From Enterobacter sp. Cy-643 (GTDB lineage Bacteria; Pseudomonadota; Gammaproteobacteria; Enterobacterales; Enterobacteriaceae): a DNA stretch of 64,000 bases. The translations under genes and the position numbers were made by a program. The stretch spans positions 868,001-932,000 of the forward strand of contig NZ_VWWV01000002.1 of the NCBI RefSeq assembly GCF_011752815.1, given 5' to 3'. A model generated the notes under the pieces. That model was not told the DNA's origin. It did not search any database and saw only the letters and a program-made list of their open reading frames with translations. Positions within the stretch are counted from its first letter, which is position 1, and each line of letters begins with the position of its first letter. Shown here piece after piece: positions 36,555 to 45,268 of this stretch.

Positions 36555-38204
36555 ATGTCGAACAAACCTTTTGTTTACCAGAATCCCTTCCCGCTGGCGC
36601 ATGACGACACCGAATATTACCTGTTAACCCGCGACCACGTTTCCGTCAGCGAATTTGAAGGCCAGTCCGTGCTTAAAGTTGAGCCGCAGGCGCTGACCCT
36701 GCTCGCTCAGCAGGCGTTTCACGACGCTTCGTTTATGCTGCGCCCGGCCCACCAGCAGCAGGTGGCGGACATCCTGAGCGACCCGGAAGCCAGCGAGAAC
36801 GACAAATACGTTGCGCTGCAGTTCCTGCGTAACTCCGACATCGCCGCCAAGGGCATTCTGCCGACCTGCCAGGACACCGGCACTGCCATCATCATGGGCA
36901 AAAAAGGCCAGCGCGTCTGGACCGGCGGCGGCGATGAAGCGGCGCTGTCTCAGGGCGTGTACAACACCTATATCGAAGACAACCTGCGCTACTCCCAGAA
37001 CGCCGCGCTGGATATGTACAAAGAGGTGAATACCGGCACCAACCTGCCGGCGCAGATTGATCTCTACAGCGTGGACGGCGACGAGTACAAATTCCTTTGC
37101 GTCGCCAAAGGCGGTGGCTCCGCCAACAAAACCTATCTCTACCAGGAAACCAAGGCGCTGATCACCCCGGCGAAGCTGAAAAATTACCTGGTGGAGAAGA
37201 TGCGCACGCTCGGCACCGCAGCCTGCCCGCCGTACCACGTGGCGTTTGTGATTGGCGGCACCTCCGCAGAATCCACGCTGAAAACCGTGAAGCTGGCGTC
37301 GACCCATTACTACGACGGCCTGCCAACCGAAGGCAACGAGCACGGCCAGGCGTTCCGCGACGTGCAGCTTGAGCAAGAACTGCTGGAAGAAGCGCAAAAG
37401 CTCGGCCTGGGCGCACAGTTCGGCGGCAAATACTTCGCCCACGATATCCGCGTCGTTCGCCTGCCTCGCCACGGCGCATCCTGCCCAATCGGCATGGGCG
37501 TGTCCTGCTCTGCCGACCGTAACATCAAGGCGAAAATCAACAAAGACGGCATCTGGATTGAGAAGCTGGAAAGCAATCCGGGCAAGTACATCCCGGAAGA
37601 ACTGCGCCAGGCGGGGGAAGGGGAAGCCGTGAAGGTCAACCTGAACCGCCCGATGAAAGAGATCCTCGCGCAGCTGTCCAACTTCCCGGTATCCACTCGC
37701 CTGTCGCTCAGCGGCACCATCATCGTGGCACGCGACATCGCCCACGCGAAGCTGAAAGAACGCCTCGATAACGGCGAAGCGCTGCCGCAGTACGTGAAAG
37801 ATCACCCGATCTACTACGCTGGCCCGGCTAAAACGCCGGAAGGTTACGCTTCCGGTTCCCTGGGCCCAACCACAGCAGGCCGCATGGACTCCTACGTGGA
37901 CCAGCTGCAGGACAACGGCGGCAGCATGATCATGCTGGCCAAAGGTAACCGCAGCAAGCCAGTGACCGACGCCTGTCACAAACACGGCGGGTTCTATCTC
38001 GGCAGCATCGGCGGCCCGGCGGCGGTGCTGGCACAAAACAGCATCAAGAGCCTTGAACTGGTGGAATACCCTGAGCTGGGTATGGAAGCCATCTGGAAAA
38101 TCGAAGTGGAAGACTTCCCGGCGTTTATCCTCGTGGATGACAAAGGCAATGACTTCTTCCAGCAGATCCAGAACAAACAGTGTGCGGGCTGTAACAAGCC
38201 CTGA
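36555..38204 (+). CDS. fumB: Class I (iron-sulfur) fumarate hydratase, FumA/FumB-type
   Basis: The 549-residue protein matches E. coli FumA/FumB along its length. The [4Fe-4S] cluster ligands are conserved at Cys105 (PTCQDTGTA), Cys224 (AACPPYH) and Cys318 (GVSCSADR). It interconverts fumarate and malate. FumA and FumB are too similar to separate by eye; the anaerobic FumB name is preferred because the gene lies in a DcuSR/FNR-type fumarate module, as fumB does next to a dicarboxylate carrier in E. coli. A good terminator follows. Confidence 0.88.
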   Translation: MSNKPFVYQNPFPLAHDDTEYYLLTRDHVSVSEFEGQSVLKVEPQALTLLAQQAFHDASFMLRPAHQQQVADILSDPEASENDKYVALQFLRNSDIAAKGILPTCQDTGTAIIMGKKGQRVWTGGGDEAALSQGVYNTYIEDNLRYSQNAALDMYKEVNTGTNLPAQIDLYSVDGDEYKFLCVAKGGGSANKTYLYQETKALITPAKLKNYLVEKMRTLGTAACPPYHVAFVIGGTSAESTLKTVKLASTHYYDGLPTEGNEHGQAFRDVQLEQELLEEAQKLGLGAQFGGKYFAHDIRVVRLPRHGASCPIGMGVSCSADRNIKAKINKDGIWIEKLESNPGKYIPEELRQAGEGEAVKVNLNRPMKEILAQLSNFPVSTRLSLSGTIIVARDIAHAKLKERLDNGEALPQYVKDHPIYYAGPAKTPEGYASGSLGPTTAGRMDSYVDQLQDNGGSMIMLAKGNRSKPVTDACHKHGGFYLGSIGGPAAVLAQNSIKSLELVEYPELGMEAIWKIEVEDFPAFILVDDKGNDFFQQIQNKQCAGCNKP

Positions 38205-38227
38205 TATCAGCGATGACTGATAATAAG

Positions 38228-38255
38228 GCGGACGCTCAGGCGCCCGCTTTTTTTT
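38228..38255 (+). terminator. Rho-independent terminator after fumarase
   Basis: GCGGACGC (38228-38235) and GCGCCCGC (38240-38247) form an 8-bp stem with one mismatch and a TCAG loop, followed by eight T residues. Confidence 0.85.
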
Positions 38256-38315
38256 ACCCTAAAGTTACCCCATACTTAGGCCACATTTCAGCCAACGCCA
38301 ACGCAAGGACTTCGC

Positions 38316-39623
38316 ATGTTAAGGATAATCAGCTGGCTACTGCTCACGCTGCTGAGCTGTGCGGGACTTGGCGCGTGGTTTTTGCAGCAGCAGTTCGAAG
38401 ACAAATCCGCCGACTTTCGCATTCTCTACCGGGAAATAACGGTGAAGCTGTCCCAGCACGATGCCATTATCCCGCTGCTGCCGGTGAGCCAGGACGCCAG
38501 CGAAGTGCAAAAAATCCTGCCGCAGATAGTCCTGTGGCGGCGGCATAACAACCTGGAGCCGCGTCGGCCGATAGTTCCCGAAGCCAATGGCCGCTACTGG
38601 CTGAATCGCCCTAACCTCTCGCTGCTGATTGATCTCCCGACGCTGCTCGACACGCTGGGGGAGAAAAAAACTTTTCAACATCTCAGCATCAGCTGGAATA
38701 ACACTCTTCTTTGCGAACAGGGCACTGCCGCCAGGAGTTACTGGCAATGGGACAAAACGGTGGCCAGCCGGACGCAACCGTTTTTAGTTTCGGCCAGCGA
38801 CAGCCCGGCATGGGCGAAACTGCCCTGGTGGCTGATAGCGTCCCCGGCGCTGTTTTGGGCGCTGGTTATCTATTTACTGACGCAATATCAGGCGAACAAA
38901 CGCCGCCAGGACATTGCCGACCTCCGAGCACGCTATGCCGAACTGACGCGCCTCAATAGTATGGGAGAGCTGGCCGCCGGCATGGTGCATGAGCTAAACC
39001 AGCCGCTGACCGCCATCATGAGCTATAACCAGGCGGCGGTACGGCTCATTAAACAGGACAATCCTGCCCAGGTACCAGAATTGCTTGATGCCGCCGTGCT
39101 GCAGATAAAGCGCATCGACGCCCTGCTCAGCCAGTTCCGCCAGAAGCTCACCAGCGAACGCACCGGGTATCAGCGGATCGATCTCCCGACGCTCTGGCAG
39201 CGCGTGTGCAAACTGCTGGATAACGAACTGAAAAGCGTCAAAATCCGGGTGACCAGCCATTTTGCCGATGACCTGCCGCCGCTGTATGCCCCGCCGCTGT
39301 GGGTGGAGCAAATCCTGCATAACATCGCCAGCAACGCGATTCAGGCGCAGGCCAGCGGCGCGGGCTGGATACATCTGGAGGCAAGTTCAGACAATAACGG
39401 CATCGCGCTGACGGTGACGGACGGCGGGCCGGGGCTTTCCCCGGAGGCGCTGGAACAGGTCTTTATTCCGTTCTTCACTACCCGTGGGCAAGGCGTCGGG
39501 CTGGGGATGGCGCTCGCCGACACGCTGGTACAGCGCCTGAACGGCACCATTGAGGCCGGCAACACGTCCGAAGGCGGCGCCTGCTTCCGCCTGTGGTTTC
39601 CGCTTAAGGATGAGGAGAAATAA
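38316..39623 (+). CDS. Membrane sensor histidine kinase (FixL/TtrS/DctB-like group)
   Basis: The 435-residue protein has TM1 (about 5-23), a periplasmic domain of about 145 residues, TM2 (about 170-189), then a kinase core with H-box ELAAGMVHELNQPLTAIMSYNQA (phospho-acceptor His225), N-box HNIASNAIQAQ, and G-boxes DGGPGLS and GQGVGLGMALADTL. This HELNQPL type is shared by FixL, TtrS and DctB. It overlaps the response-regulator gene by one base. The signal is unknown; the genes after the pair encode a secreted GlcG/HbpS-like protein and an outer-membrane barrel, which suggests an envelope or haem-related cue. Confidence 0.85.
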   Translation: MLRIISWLLLTLLSCAGLGAWFLQQQFEDKSADFRILYREITVKLSQHDAIIPLLPVSQDASEVQKILPQIVLWRRHNNLEPRRPIVPEANGRYWLNRPNLSLLIDLPTLLDTLGEKKTFQHLSISWNNTLLCEQGTAARSYWQWDKTVASRTQPFLVSASDSPAWAKLPWWLIASPALFWALVIYLLTQYQANKRRQDIADLRARYAELTRLNSMGELAAGMVHELNQPLTAIMSYNQAAVRLIKQDNPAQVPELLDAAVLQIKRIDALLSQFRQKLTSERTGYQRIDLPTLWQRVCKLLDNELKSVKIRVTSHFADDLPPLYAPPLWVEQILHNIASNAIQAQASGAGWIHLEASSDNNGIALTVTDGGPGLSPEALEQVFIPFFTTRGQGVGLGMALADTLVQRLNGTIEAGNTSEGGACFRLWFPLKDEEK

Positions 39624-40240
39624 TGTCCCCAGGTATCTGGCTGATTGACGATGACGCCGCCATTCGCGACTCGCTGAGTCTGCTGCTCGCCACCGTCGGC
39701 TGGCAAACCCAGGCTTTTGATAGCGCCCTGGCGTTTCAGCGAAGCGTCGGCGATCTCAGCCAGCTCGACGGCTGCATGCTGCTCGATATCCGCATGCCCG
39801 GAAAAACCGGGCTGACGCTGCTGGAAGAGTGGACGCAGCAAGGCCTGGCGCTGCCGGTGATTATCATGACCGGGCACGGCAACATCGATCTGTGCCGCCG
39901 CGCGTTTAAGAACGGCGCTTTTGAGTTCCTGACCAAGCCGGTTGACGCCGACCTGCTGTTCGAAGTTGTGGGCGCGGCCATGGAACAGCAGCAAGCGAGA
40001 ATTGAAGCCCGGCAGCAATGGCAGCCGCTGCAGGAAAAACTGGCCACGCTCACCGCCCGGGAAAAAGAGATGCTGGATCAGCTGATTCAGGGCTATTCCA
40101 GCAAGGAAATCGCGCAGCAGTGCTCGCTCTCGCCGCGCACCGTGGAGGCCCACCGCGCCAATATTTTCACCAAGCTTGAAGTCAACTCCCTACCTAAGCT
40201 GCTAAAAATCTACGGCGATATCGCCAAAGAGACCAGGTAA
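39623..40240 (+). CDS. FixJ-family response regulator (LuxR-type DNA-binding domain)
   Basis: The 205-residue protein has a receiver domain (Asp9-Asp11 acidic pocket, phospho-acceptor Asp55 in MLLDIRMPGKTG, Lys in FLTKPVDADLL) and a C-terminal LuxR helix-turn-helix (LTAREKEMLDQLIQGYSSKEIAQQCSLSPRTVEAHRANI). It is the partner of the preceding kinase. A CCAGGTA/TACCTGG inverted repeat begins at its stop codon, ahead of the GlcG/HbpS-like gene, and could be its binding site or an attenuator. Confidence 0.88.
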   Translation: MSPGIWLIDDDAAIRDSLSLLLATVGWQTQAFDSALAFQRSVGDLSQLDGCMLLDIRMPGKTGLTLLEEWTQQGLALPVIIMTGHGNIDLCRRAFKNGAFEFLTKPVDADLLFEVVGAAMEQQQARIEARQQWQPLQEKLATLTAREKEMLDQLIQGYSSKEIAQQCSLSPRTVEAHRANIFTKLEVNSLPKLLKIYGDIAKETR

Positions 40241-40260
40241 AACTACCTGGAAAGTTAGGT
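40233..40260. promoter_or_regulatory. Inverted repeats ahead of the GlcG/HbpS-like gene
   Basis: CCAGGTA (40233-40239) and TACCTGG (40244-40250) form a 7-bp palindrome with a 4-nt centre; ACCT (40245-40248) and AGGT (40257-40260) form a second overlapping one. They sit about 75-100 bp upstream of the next start codon, fitting operator sites. Binding by the adjacent FixJ-type regulator is a guess. Confidence 0.35.
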
Positions 40261-40332
40261 GTTCGCGCCAATTTCCCGGCAAAGCCCCGTTGCATAGTAT
40301 TGCCCCATTGCCAACAACTCTGGAGCAACATC

Positions 40333-40830
40333 ATGAAACGTCTTCTGTTAAGCGCCCTGCTGCTGGGCGGTCTTGTCTCCACGGCCAGCGCCGCCACCGG
40401 CGTGCTGAGCCAGAAAAACATCTCCCTCGACCTCGCCGATAAGCTGGCGCAAAGCGTCCTTCAGGCCTGCGCCAAAGATAGCTACAACGTGGCGGTCACC
40501 GTGGTCGATCGTGCCGGCACGCCGCTGGTAATGAAGCGCATGGACAACGCCGGACCGCATACCGTGGAAGCCAGCCGCATGAAGGCCTTCACCTCGCTGA
40601 CCACCAAAAACCCAACCGACAACGTGATGAAGGGTTCCCAGTCCAATGCGGGCGCGGCCAACCTGCGTGATATTCCCGGCTTCCTGCTGCTGGCGGGCGG
40701 CGTGCCGGTGAAGTCGGGTGAACAGGTGATTGGCGCGGTCGGCGTCGGCGGCGCACCGGGTGGCCATCTGGATCAGGCCTGTGCCCTGGCAGGCTTAAAC
40801 AGTATTGAGAAAGAACTGAACGCGGGATAA
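40333..40830 (+). CDS. Secreted GlcG/HbpS-like (DUF336) protein, possible haem binder
   Basis: The protein has 165 residues and begins with a Sec signal peptide (cleavage after ASA). The rest is a single GlcG/HbpS domain: VAVTVVDRAGTPLVMKRMDNAGPHTVEASRMKAFTS and IGAVGVGGAPGGHLDQACA. The ATG at 40333 has GGAG 8 nt upstream, and the signal peptide begins there; an in-frame ATG at 40300 is rejected. HbpS of Streptomyces is a secreted haem-binding partner of a two-component system, and this gene directly follows one. Function here is not proven. Confidence 0.82.
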   Translation: MKRLLLSALLLGGLVSTASAATGVLSQKNISLDLADKLAQSVLQACAKDSYNVAVTVVDRAGTPLVMKRMDNAGPHTVEASRMKAFTSLTTKNPTDNVMKGSQSNAGAANLRDIPGFLLLAGGVPVKSGEQVIGAVGVGGAPGGHLDQACALAGLNSIEKELNAG

Positions 40831-40848
40831 CACCACAAGGAGCAGGAC

Positions 40849-41532
40849 ATGCATGACAAGAAAAGCTTACTGACGCTGGCGCTTCTGCTGAGCGCAGGCC
40901 ATGCCGCCGCAGCCAGCAGCGATGAAGGCTACTACGCTTCGGCGAAATATGTACACAGCGAGCAGCGCGCCAGTGACCAGGACACCAGCAGCCGTCCCGG
41001 CGTCGGCCAGTTTGTTGACGGTAAAGAGAAAGACAGGCTCGGCGGCGCGTCACTGGCGGCGGGCTACCAGTACGGCAACGGCTGGCGCACCGAAGGAGAA
41101 TACACTTTCCGCCAGAAAACTGAGTTTACCAGCGGCTCCACTGTCTTCCCGACGAGCTTCAACCACCTGAAGCTGAACACCGAGCGGCTGATGCTGAACG
41201 TCTATCGCGATTATGACATTGGCTATGGCGTGTCGCTGTTTGGCACCGCTGGCTTAGGTATTGCGAAAGTGAAGGCCGGCGGCTGGCAGGGCAACGCCGC
41301 CCGTGAATACGCCGACAGCACGCAAAACAATCTCGCTTATTCGTTGGGCGCGGGCATCAGCTACTCACCGGTCGCTCGCCTGAGTTTCGACGTGGGCTAT
41401 CGCTACGTGGATATGGGAAAAGTTGAAAGCGGCTATAACACCTTCGGGAACGTGCGTGGCCTGAAGGATGAGCAGATGAAAGCTCGCCTGGCCTCCAGCG
41501 AGTTCACTCTGGGTGCTCGCTACCTGTTCTAA
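40849..41532 (+). CDS. Outer-membrane beta-barrel protein (small porin-like family)
   Basis: The 227-residue protein has a Sec signal peptide (cleavage likely after AAA near residue 22). The mature part shows alternating polar/aromatic strands typical of an 8-stranded barrel and ends in FTLGARYLF, the C-terminal phenylalanine insertion signal. GGASLAAGYQYGNGWRTEGEYTFRQ and LSFDVGYRYVDMGKV resemble OmpA-like/Ail-type surface proteins. It lies 18 bp after the GlcG/HbpS-like gene, so the two are likely co-transcribed. The specific role is unknown. Confidence 0.82.
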   Translation: MHDKKSLLTLALLLSAGHAAAASSDEGYYASAKYVHSEQRASDQDTSSRPGVGQFVDGKEKDRLGGASLAAGYQYGNGWRTEGEYTFRQKTEFTSGSTVFPTSFNHLKLNTERLMLNVYRDYDIGYGVSLFGTAGLGIAKVKAGGWQGNAAREYADSTQNNLAYSLGAGISYSPVARLSFDVGYRYVDMGKVESGYNTFGNVRGLKDEQMKARLASSEFTLGARYLF

Positions 41533-41538
41533 CAATAA

Positions 41539-41561
41539 GGCGGCCACCGGGCCGCCCTTTT
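41539..41561. terminator. Bidirectional terminator between the barrel gene and zinT
   Basis: GGCGGCC (41539-41545) and GGCCGCC (41550-41556) form a 7-bp G+C stem with a 4-nt loop, followed by CTTTTA. It lies in the 35-bp gap between convergent genes. Confidence 0.8.
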
Positions 41562-41567
41562 ACATTG

Positions 41568-42212
41568 TTAGTGATGCAGCATCTCGTCCACAACCTGCGC
41601 TTTGGTCATGTTGTACGGGTAATACGTCGGCCAGTTATCCATCTCTTTGAGCAAAGCATCTTGTGATTCGCTCCCCATAAAGATATGGAAATGCTGCGAC
41701 TGGCGCGGGGCGATAATATGGTCGCTAAACTGCACGAACTTTGGCGCTTTGGACTGCGCATCTTTACACTCAAACAGGTAGCGAACGCCCTTCTTTCCCG
41801 AGGCATAGGTCAGGATTTTATGCCCGGCGTAATCATAGCGGCAGCTTTGCACCGCTTTGCCGACGTGAAACTCGATGACATTATTCTCAATCCCTATCAT
41901 CTCTACGTCAGTCGCATAGCCCTTTTGATAATACGCCCGATACTCCGCCACGCTTTTACCGCTCTTTTTGGCTTTTTTCTCCAGCACCGGGTCGAGGTCG
42001 CCGCTGAGCAGCAAGGGATTGACCGACTGCCAGATCCCGTCCCAGTCGGACAGCGCGCGATCTTTCACGTTAACGTCGTCAAAGATCCCTTCGCTCGCCT
42101 TTTGTTCGACTTCCGTGAGCGGTTTGCCGTGATGGTGGCCGTGCGCCAGCGCCTGATGGCTCGCCAGTAATACGCCCATGCCCAGAATAAACGCCGATTT
42201 TTTCATGATCAT
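41568..42212 (-). CDS. zinT: ZinT, periplasmic zinc-binding protein
   Basis: The 214-residue protein has a Sec signal peptide ending ALA, then a histidine-rich start [23 protein letters not shown] and the ZinT (YodA) domain. The metal-site histidines are visible in [19 protein letters not shown]. ZinT captures zinc in the periplasm under scarcity and passes it to ZnuABC. A Zur-like palindrome lies about 40 bp upstream. AGGGGAA precedes the ATG at 42212; a second ATG two codons later is less well placed. Confidence 0.94.
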   Translation of the reverse strand: MIMKKSAFILGMGVLLASHQALAHGHHHGKPLTEVEQKASEGIFDDVNVKDRALSDWDGIWQSVNPLLLSGDLDPVLEKKAKKSGKSVAEYRAYYQKGYATDVEMIGIENNVIEFHVGKAVQSCRYDYAGHKILTYASGKKGVRYLFECKDAQSKAPKFVQFSDHIIAPRQSQHFHIFMGSESQDALLKEMDNWPTYYPYNMTKAQVVDEMLHH

Positions 42213-42250
42213 ACTGTTCCCCTGTGTATTCCTTACACGAAAAAGAAAAC

Positions 42251-42263
42251 GTTATAACATAAC
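42251..42263. promoter_or_regulatory. Zur-like operator upstream of zinT
   Basis: GTTAT-AAC-ATAAC is an inverted repeat lying in the 62-bp gap before zinT and resembles the core of enterobacterial Zur boxes (TGTTATAATATAACA). Repression when zinc is sufficient is expected. Confidence 0.7.
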
Positions 42264-42274
42264 ATGTCACGAAA

Positions 42275-43468
42275 TCAACTCCAGCCTGCGGTGAGCGTGC
42301 CCGGCGCCTGCCGAAGACGCACTCTTTCGCTGTAAAGCGCCAGCAGCATACCGGCCAGGCAAAGCGCGCCCATCAGCAAAAATATCCCTCTGTCCAGCCC
42401 GGCCATCAGCCCTAAAGAGAACACCATTGGCCCCAGGCTACTGCCCAGTGAGGAGAGATTTTGTGCTCCATAATAGCTGGCCTTTAGCGCCTCAGGCGCG
42501 ATGTCGTCGATGTAGATGTATTCACTGGGGATCAGAATAATTTCGCCCAGGCTGAAAACAAACATCGCCACACACAGCCCCGGCAGCGTATCCAGCCCGC
42601 TCATCGCAGTAATAGCGACCGCCAGCAGGGCAAAGCCCACCACAATCAGTTTAATTAACGGCCTGCGATGCAGCAGCCAGAGGCTGACAGGATATTGAAG
42701 CAGTATCACCGTCAGAGAATTACAGCTAATCAGCACCGAGACAAAGCGCATTGCTTCGGGCTTGCCCATGCGGGTTAAGAACCAGAGCGGCAGGTAGTCA
42801 GAAAAACGCCCCATCACCACCCACGCAAATACGGTACTCAGGGTAAACCAGATTAAGACGCGATCTCTTGCCAGCACGGACAGCGTCTTTAAAAATGATT
42901 CAGGCCGGTTGCCTGTGAACGCATTCTTAAAACGAGGCTGGAATAACACCCCCAGCAACGAGCAGACTCCCGCGGCCAAATAGACACTTTCAACATTCGG
43001 GGATAATACAAACGTGGTCAATAACGGGCCTGTCGCCCAGGCGACATTAATTAAGGTATAGCGAAGAGAAAATACTTTGGTTCTTTCGCTCTGAGGAACC
43101 AAATCGCTCAGGGAAGCCTTAACCCCAATGGCATAAAACGTATTCGCGACCTCACTCAGGGTCAATACGAACAGCACGCCAGCCAGACTTTCCATCCAGC
43201 CAAGCAGCAGCCAGCCAACGGCCATCACCAACCCACAAAGCCTTAAAATAAGCGAGCGTGACAGCCTGTCCAGCCAGTATCCGCCATACACGCCCAGCCC
43301 GGAAGAAACCAGCAGCGCGCCGCCGAGCAGAAGTCCCGCTGACTCGAATGAAATATGTAAATTCTTACCGAGCGTAAGTACCAAAACAGGGGCAATCATC
43401 GCCCGGGAAATAGAGGATAAAAATGAGGACGCCAGAAGAAAATAAACGGTTAAAGCCCGACCTGACAT
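42275..43468 (-). CDS. MFS transporter, substrate unknown
   Basis: The 397-residue protein has about twelve membrane helices and the MFS loop 2-3 motif GGYWLDRLSRSLILR. It is distantly like MdtH-type drug exporters, but I cannot name a substrate. It is divergent from an SgrR-like regulator, the layout of sgrR/setA in E. coli, where the MFS protein exports sugars; the protein itself does not resemble SetA closely. The start lacks a strong Shine-Dalgarno site. Confidence 0.75.
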   Translation of the reverse strand: MSGRALTVYFLLASSFLSSISRAMIAPVLVLTLGKNLHISFESAGLLLGGALLVSSGLGVYGGYWLDRLSRSLILRLCGLVMAVGWLLLGWMESLAGVLFVLTLSEVANTFYAIGVKASLSDLVPQSERTKVFSLRYTLINVAWATGPLLTTFVLSPNVESVYLAAGVCSLLGVLFQPRFKNAFTGNRPESFLKTLSVLARDRVLIWFTLSTVFAWVVMGRFSDYLPLWFLTRMGKPEAMRFVSVLISCNSLTVILLQYPVSLWLLHRRPLIKLIVVGFALLAVAITAMSGLDTLPGLCVAMFVFSLGEIILIPSEYIYIDDIAPEALKASYYGAQNLSSLGSSLGPMVFSLGLMAGLDRGIFLLMGALCLAGMLLALYSERVRLRQAPGTLTAGWS

Positions 43469-43490
43469 TTTTTAATTCCGTTGACGGCTA

Positions 43491-43564
43491 AAGAGGAATT
43501 CACTATAGATAAAAAAGAGGAACACAAAAACGGATGAATAAAGATGAAATTTATTCCTCTTTTT
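43491..43564. promoter_or_regulatory. Three-copy AAAGAGGAA motif in the MFS/SgrR-like divergent region
   Basis: AAAGAGGAA occurs at 43491-43499 and again at 43515-43523. Its reverse complement lies at 43555-43564 as TTCCTCTTTT, forming a 10-bp inverted repeat with 43514-43523. The three copies span the 107-bp gap between the divergent genes, suiting a dimeric regulator that controls both. Confidence 0.55.
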
Positions 43565-43575
43565 AGAGAAAAGTC

Positions 43576-45237
43576 ATGGCGCTGATCGATAAATTCAACG
43601 TGTTATACCGACGCTTCGGGGATGCACCGGCCCAGCCGGGATTAGAGCAACTGGCAGACTTACTGCATTGCAGCGAACGCTATGCCCGTATCCAGCTGAC
43701 TAAAATGCGCGAGCTGGGCTGGATTGACTGGCAGCCCGGTATCGGGCGAGGAAAACGCTCGACGCTACGGCTGGTGACCAGCCCGGAGCAAATTGAATGG
43801 TTACGGCTCAGGGATCTGGTCGCCAAAGGGCAGCTGGAAGCCGCCTTCGCGCACCTGACATCGCCGCAGAGAAAGCGGCTACTTGCCGATCTCAGCAGCC
43901 ATCTTGGCGTGGTGGGCAAAGAGGTCAGAATCGCCATTCCAACCCTGCCAGCTACCCTGGATCCACGGCGCATCAAAAACAGGATTGAGTCATATCTGGT
44001 CCGGCAAATTTACGACAGGCTCGTGGATTACGATGAAATAAACCAGCGAATCACCGGCGCCCTTGCCCACCACTTCGAAACAAATGCTCAGGCCACGACC
44101 TGGACATTTTGGCTGAGGCCCGGCGTCACGTTTCACACCGGAGAGCGCCTGGACGCGAGTATCGTCGCGCAAAGCCTGCTGCGGCTGAAAGAGCCGCCGG
44201 GACACTATGCCGGCCTTTTTCAGTCGTTAGATCGTGTTGAAGTTCTGAGCAGCGAGGTACTGACTTGCTATCTCACGCACACCGACTGGCTGTGGCCCCA
44301 CAGGCTGGCGACGGCGACCGCCTCTATCACGCTTCCTTCGTCCCGGCACGGACAGCCCATCGGCAGCGGTCCATTCCAAATGGAGCAACAGAGCAAACAG
44401 CGCATTGTGCTGCGGGCGTTCGATCGCTACTACGGCACACGCGCTTTAATTGAAAAAGTTGAGTTTTGGTCCCTGCCGGAATCCCATCACCCCGCGTCAG
44501 ACATTACCTTTGATCCGGGGGCTGCAACTCAGCAAACCGATGTTCAGAACGGGTGCACTTATCTGATAGTGAGCACCCGCAGTCGGCTTATCCCTGCGAG
44601 AGCGCGCCAGGCGATACTGGGATTACTGAGCCACGCGCTTCCACCGGCAAACGACGCGGAACGAACGCCAGCCCTCAGCATTATCCCCGGCTGGGAAAGC
44701 CCACGTTCTTTGAGGCAAAATTCACCGCCAGACATAACCGGCACGCTAAAAATCTACTCTTACGATCTGCCGTGCTTCACTATGCTGTTTGCCCGTCTGC
44801 AGCAGGTTCTTACCGCCGCAGGCATAAAGGCTGAACATATCATCCTTGGAAGCGAGGCTTTTCTTCGCCCGGAAGAGTGGCTCAGCGAGGCCGACCTGAT
44901 CATGGGGAGTGAAATCCTCTACCACCGCGGTGCCTACGACATTTACGAGTGGCTCCACAGCTCAAAACTGTTGAACGCGGGCATGACTAAAACGGAGTGC
45001 GAACGCCTGCATGACAAGCTCGCGCAGATAAGAACCGATCCCCACGAGCAATCCAGGCAGGCAAAGTGCAAAGCGCTGGCGGACTGGCTGATTGCCGAAG
45101 GCATCATGCTGCCTTTGTCCCATGAGCGAGTGGGCTACACGGCAAACCATCGCCTGCACGGCACCGGGCTGGCAGGCTATGGCTGGGTCGACCTCGCCCG
45201 TATCTGGATTAAAAATAATGAACTGAGTGTGTCCTGA
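43576..45237 (+). CDS. SgrR-like transcriptional regulator with a solute-binding domain
   Basis: The 553-residue protein has the length and order of SgrR: an N-terminal helix-turn-helix (about 1-115; LADLLHCSERYARIQLTKMRELGWIDWQPGIGRGKRSTL) and a C-terminal SBP_bac_5 domain (about 120-545). The latter would bind a small ligand in the cytoplasm. E. coli SgrR responds to phosphosugar stress and activates sgrS. I do not see an SgrS-type RNA here; the adjacent divergent gene is an MFS transporter. It may be a paralogue with another ligand. Confidence 0.8.
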   Translation: MALIDKFNVLYRRFGDAPAQPGLEQLADLLHCSERYARIQLTKMRELGWIDWQPGIGRGKRSTLRLVTSPEQIEWLRLRDLVAKGQLEAAFAHLTSPQRKRLLADLSSHLGVVGKEVRIAIPTLPATLDPRRIKNRIESYLVRQIYDRLVDYDEINQRITGALAHHFETNAQATTWTFWLRPGVTFHTGERLDASIVAQSLLRLKEPPGHYAGLFQSLDRVEVLSSEVLTCYLTHTDWLWPHRLATATASITLPSSRHGQPIGSGPFQMEQQSKQRIVLRAFDRYYGTRALIEKVEFWSLPESHHPASDITFDPGAATQQTDVQNGCTYLIVSTRSRLIPARARQAILGLLSHALPPANDAERTPALSIIPGWESPRSLRQNSPPDITGTLKIYSYDLPCFTMLFARLQQVLTAAGIKAEHIILGSEAFLRPEEWLSEADLIMGSEILYHRGAYDIYEWLHSSKLLNAGMTKTECERLHDKLAQIRTDPHEQSRQAKCKALADWLIAEGIMLPLSHERVGYTANHRLHGTGLAGYGWVDLARIWIKNNELSVS

Positions 45238-45268
45238 GGCCGCGCCGGTAAAATCTGAGTGAAAAACC

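Noticed and set aside
36624-38036. Long minus-strand frame of 470 codons opposite the fumarase gene
   Set aside because: The fumarase on the other strand keeps all three cluster cysteines; the antisense frame has no recognisable motif.
42275-45237. Reading the MFS/SgrR-like pair as the classical sgrR-sgrS-setA locus
   Set aside because: The MFS protein does not resemble SetA and I found no SgrS-type RNA in the intergenic sequence.
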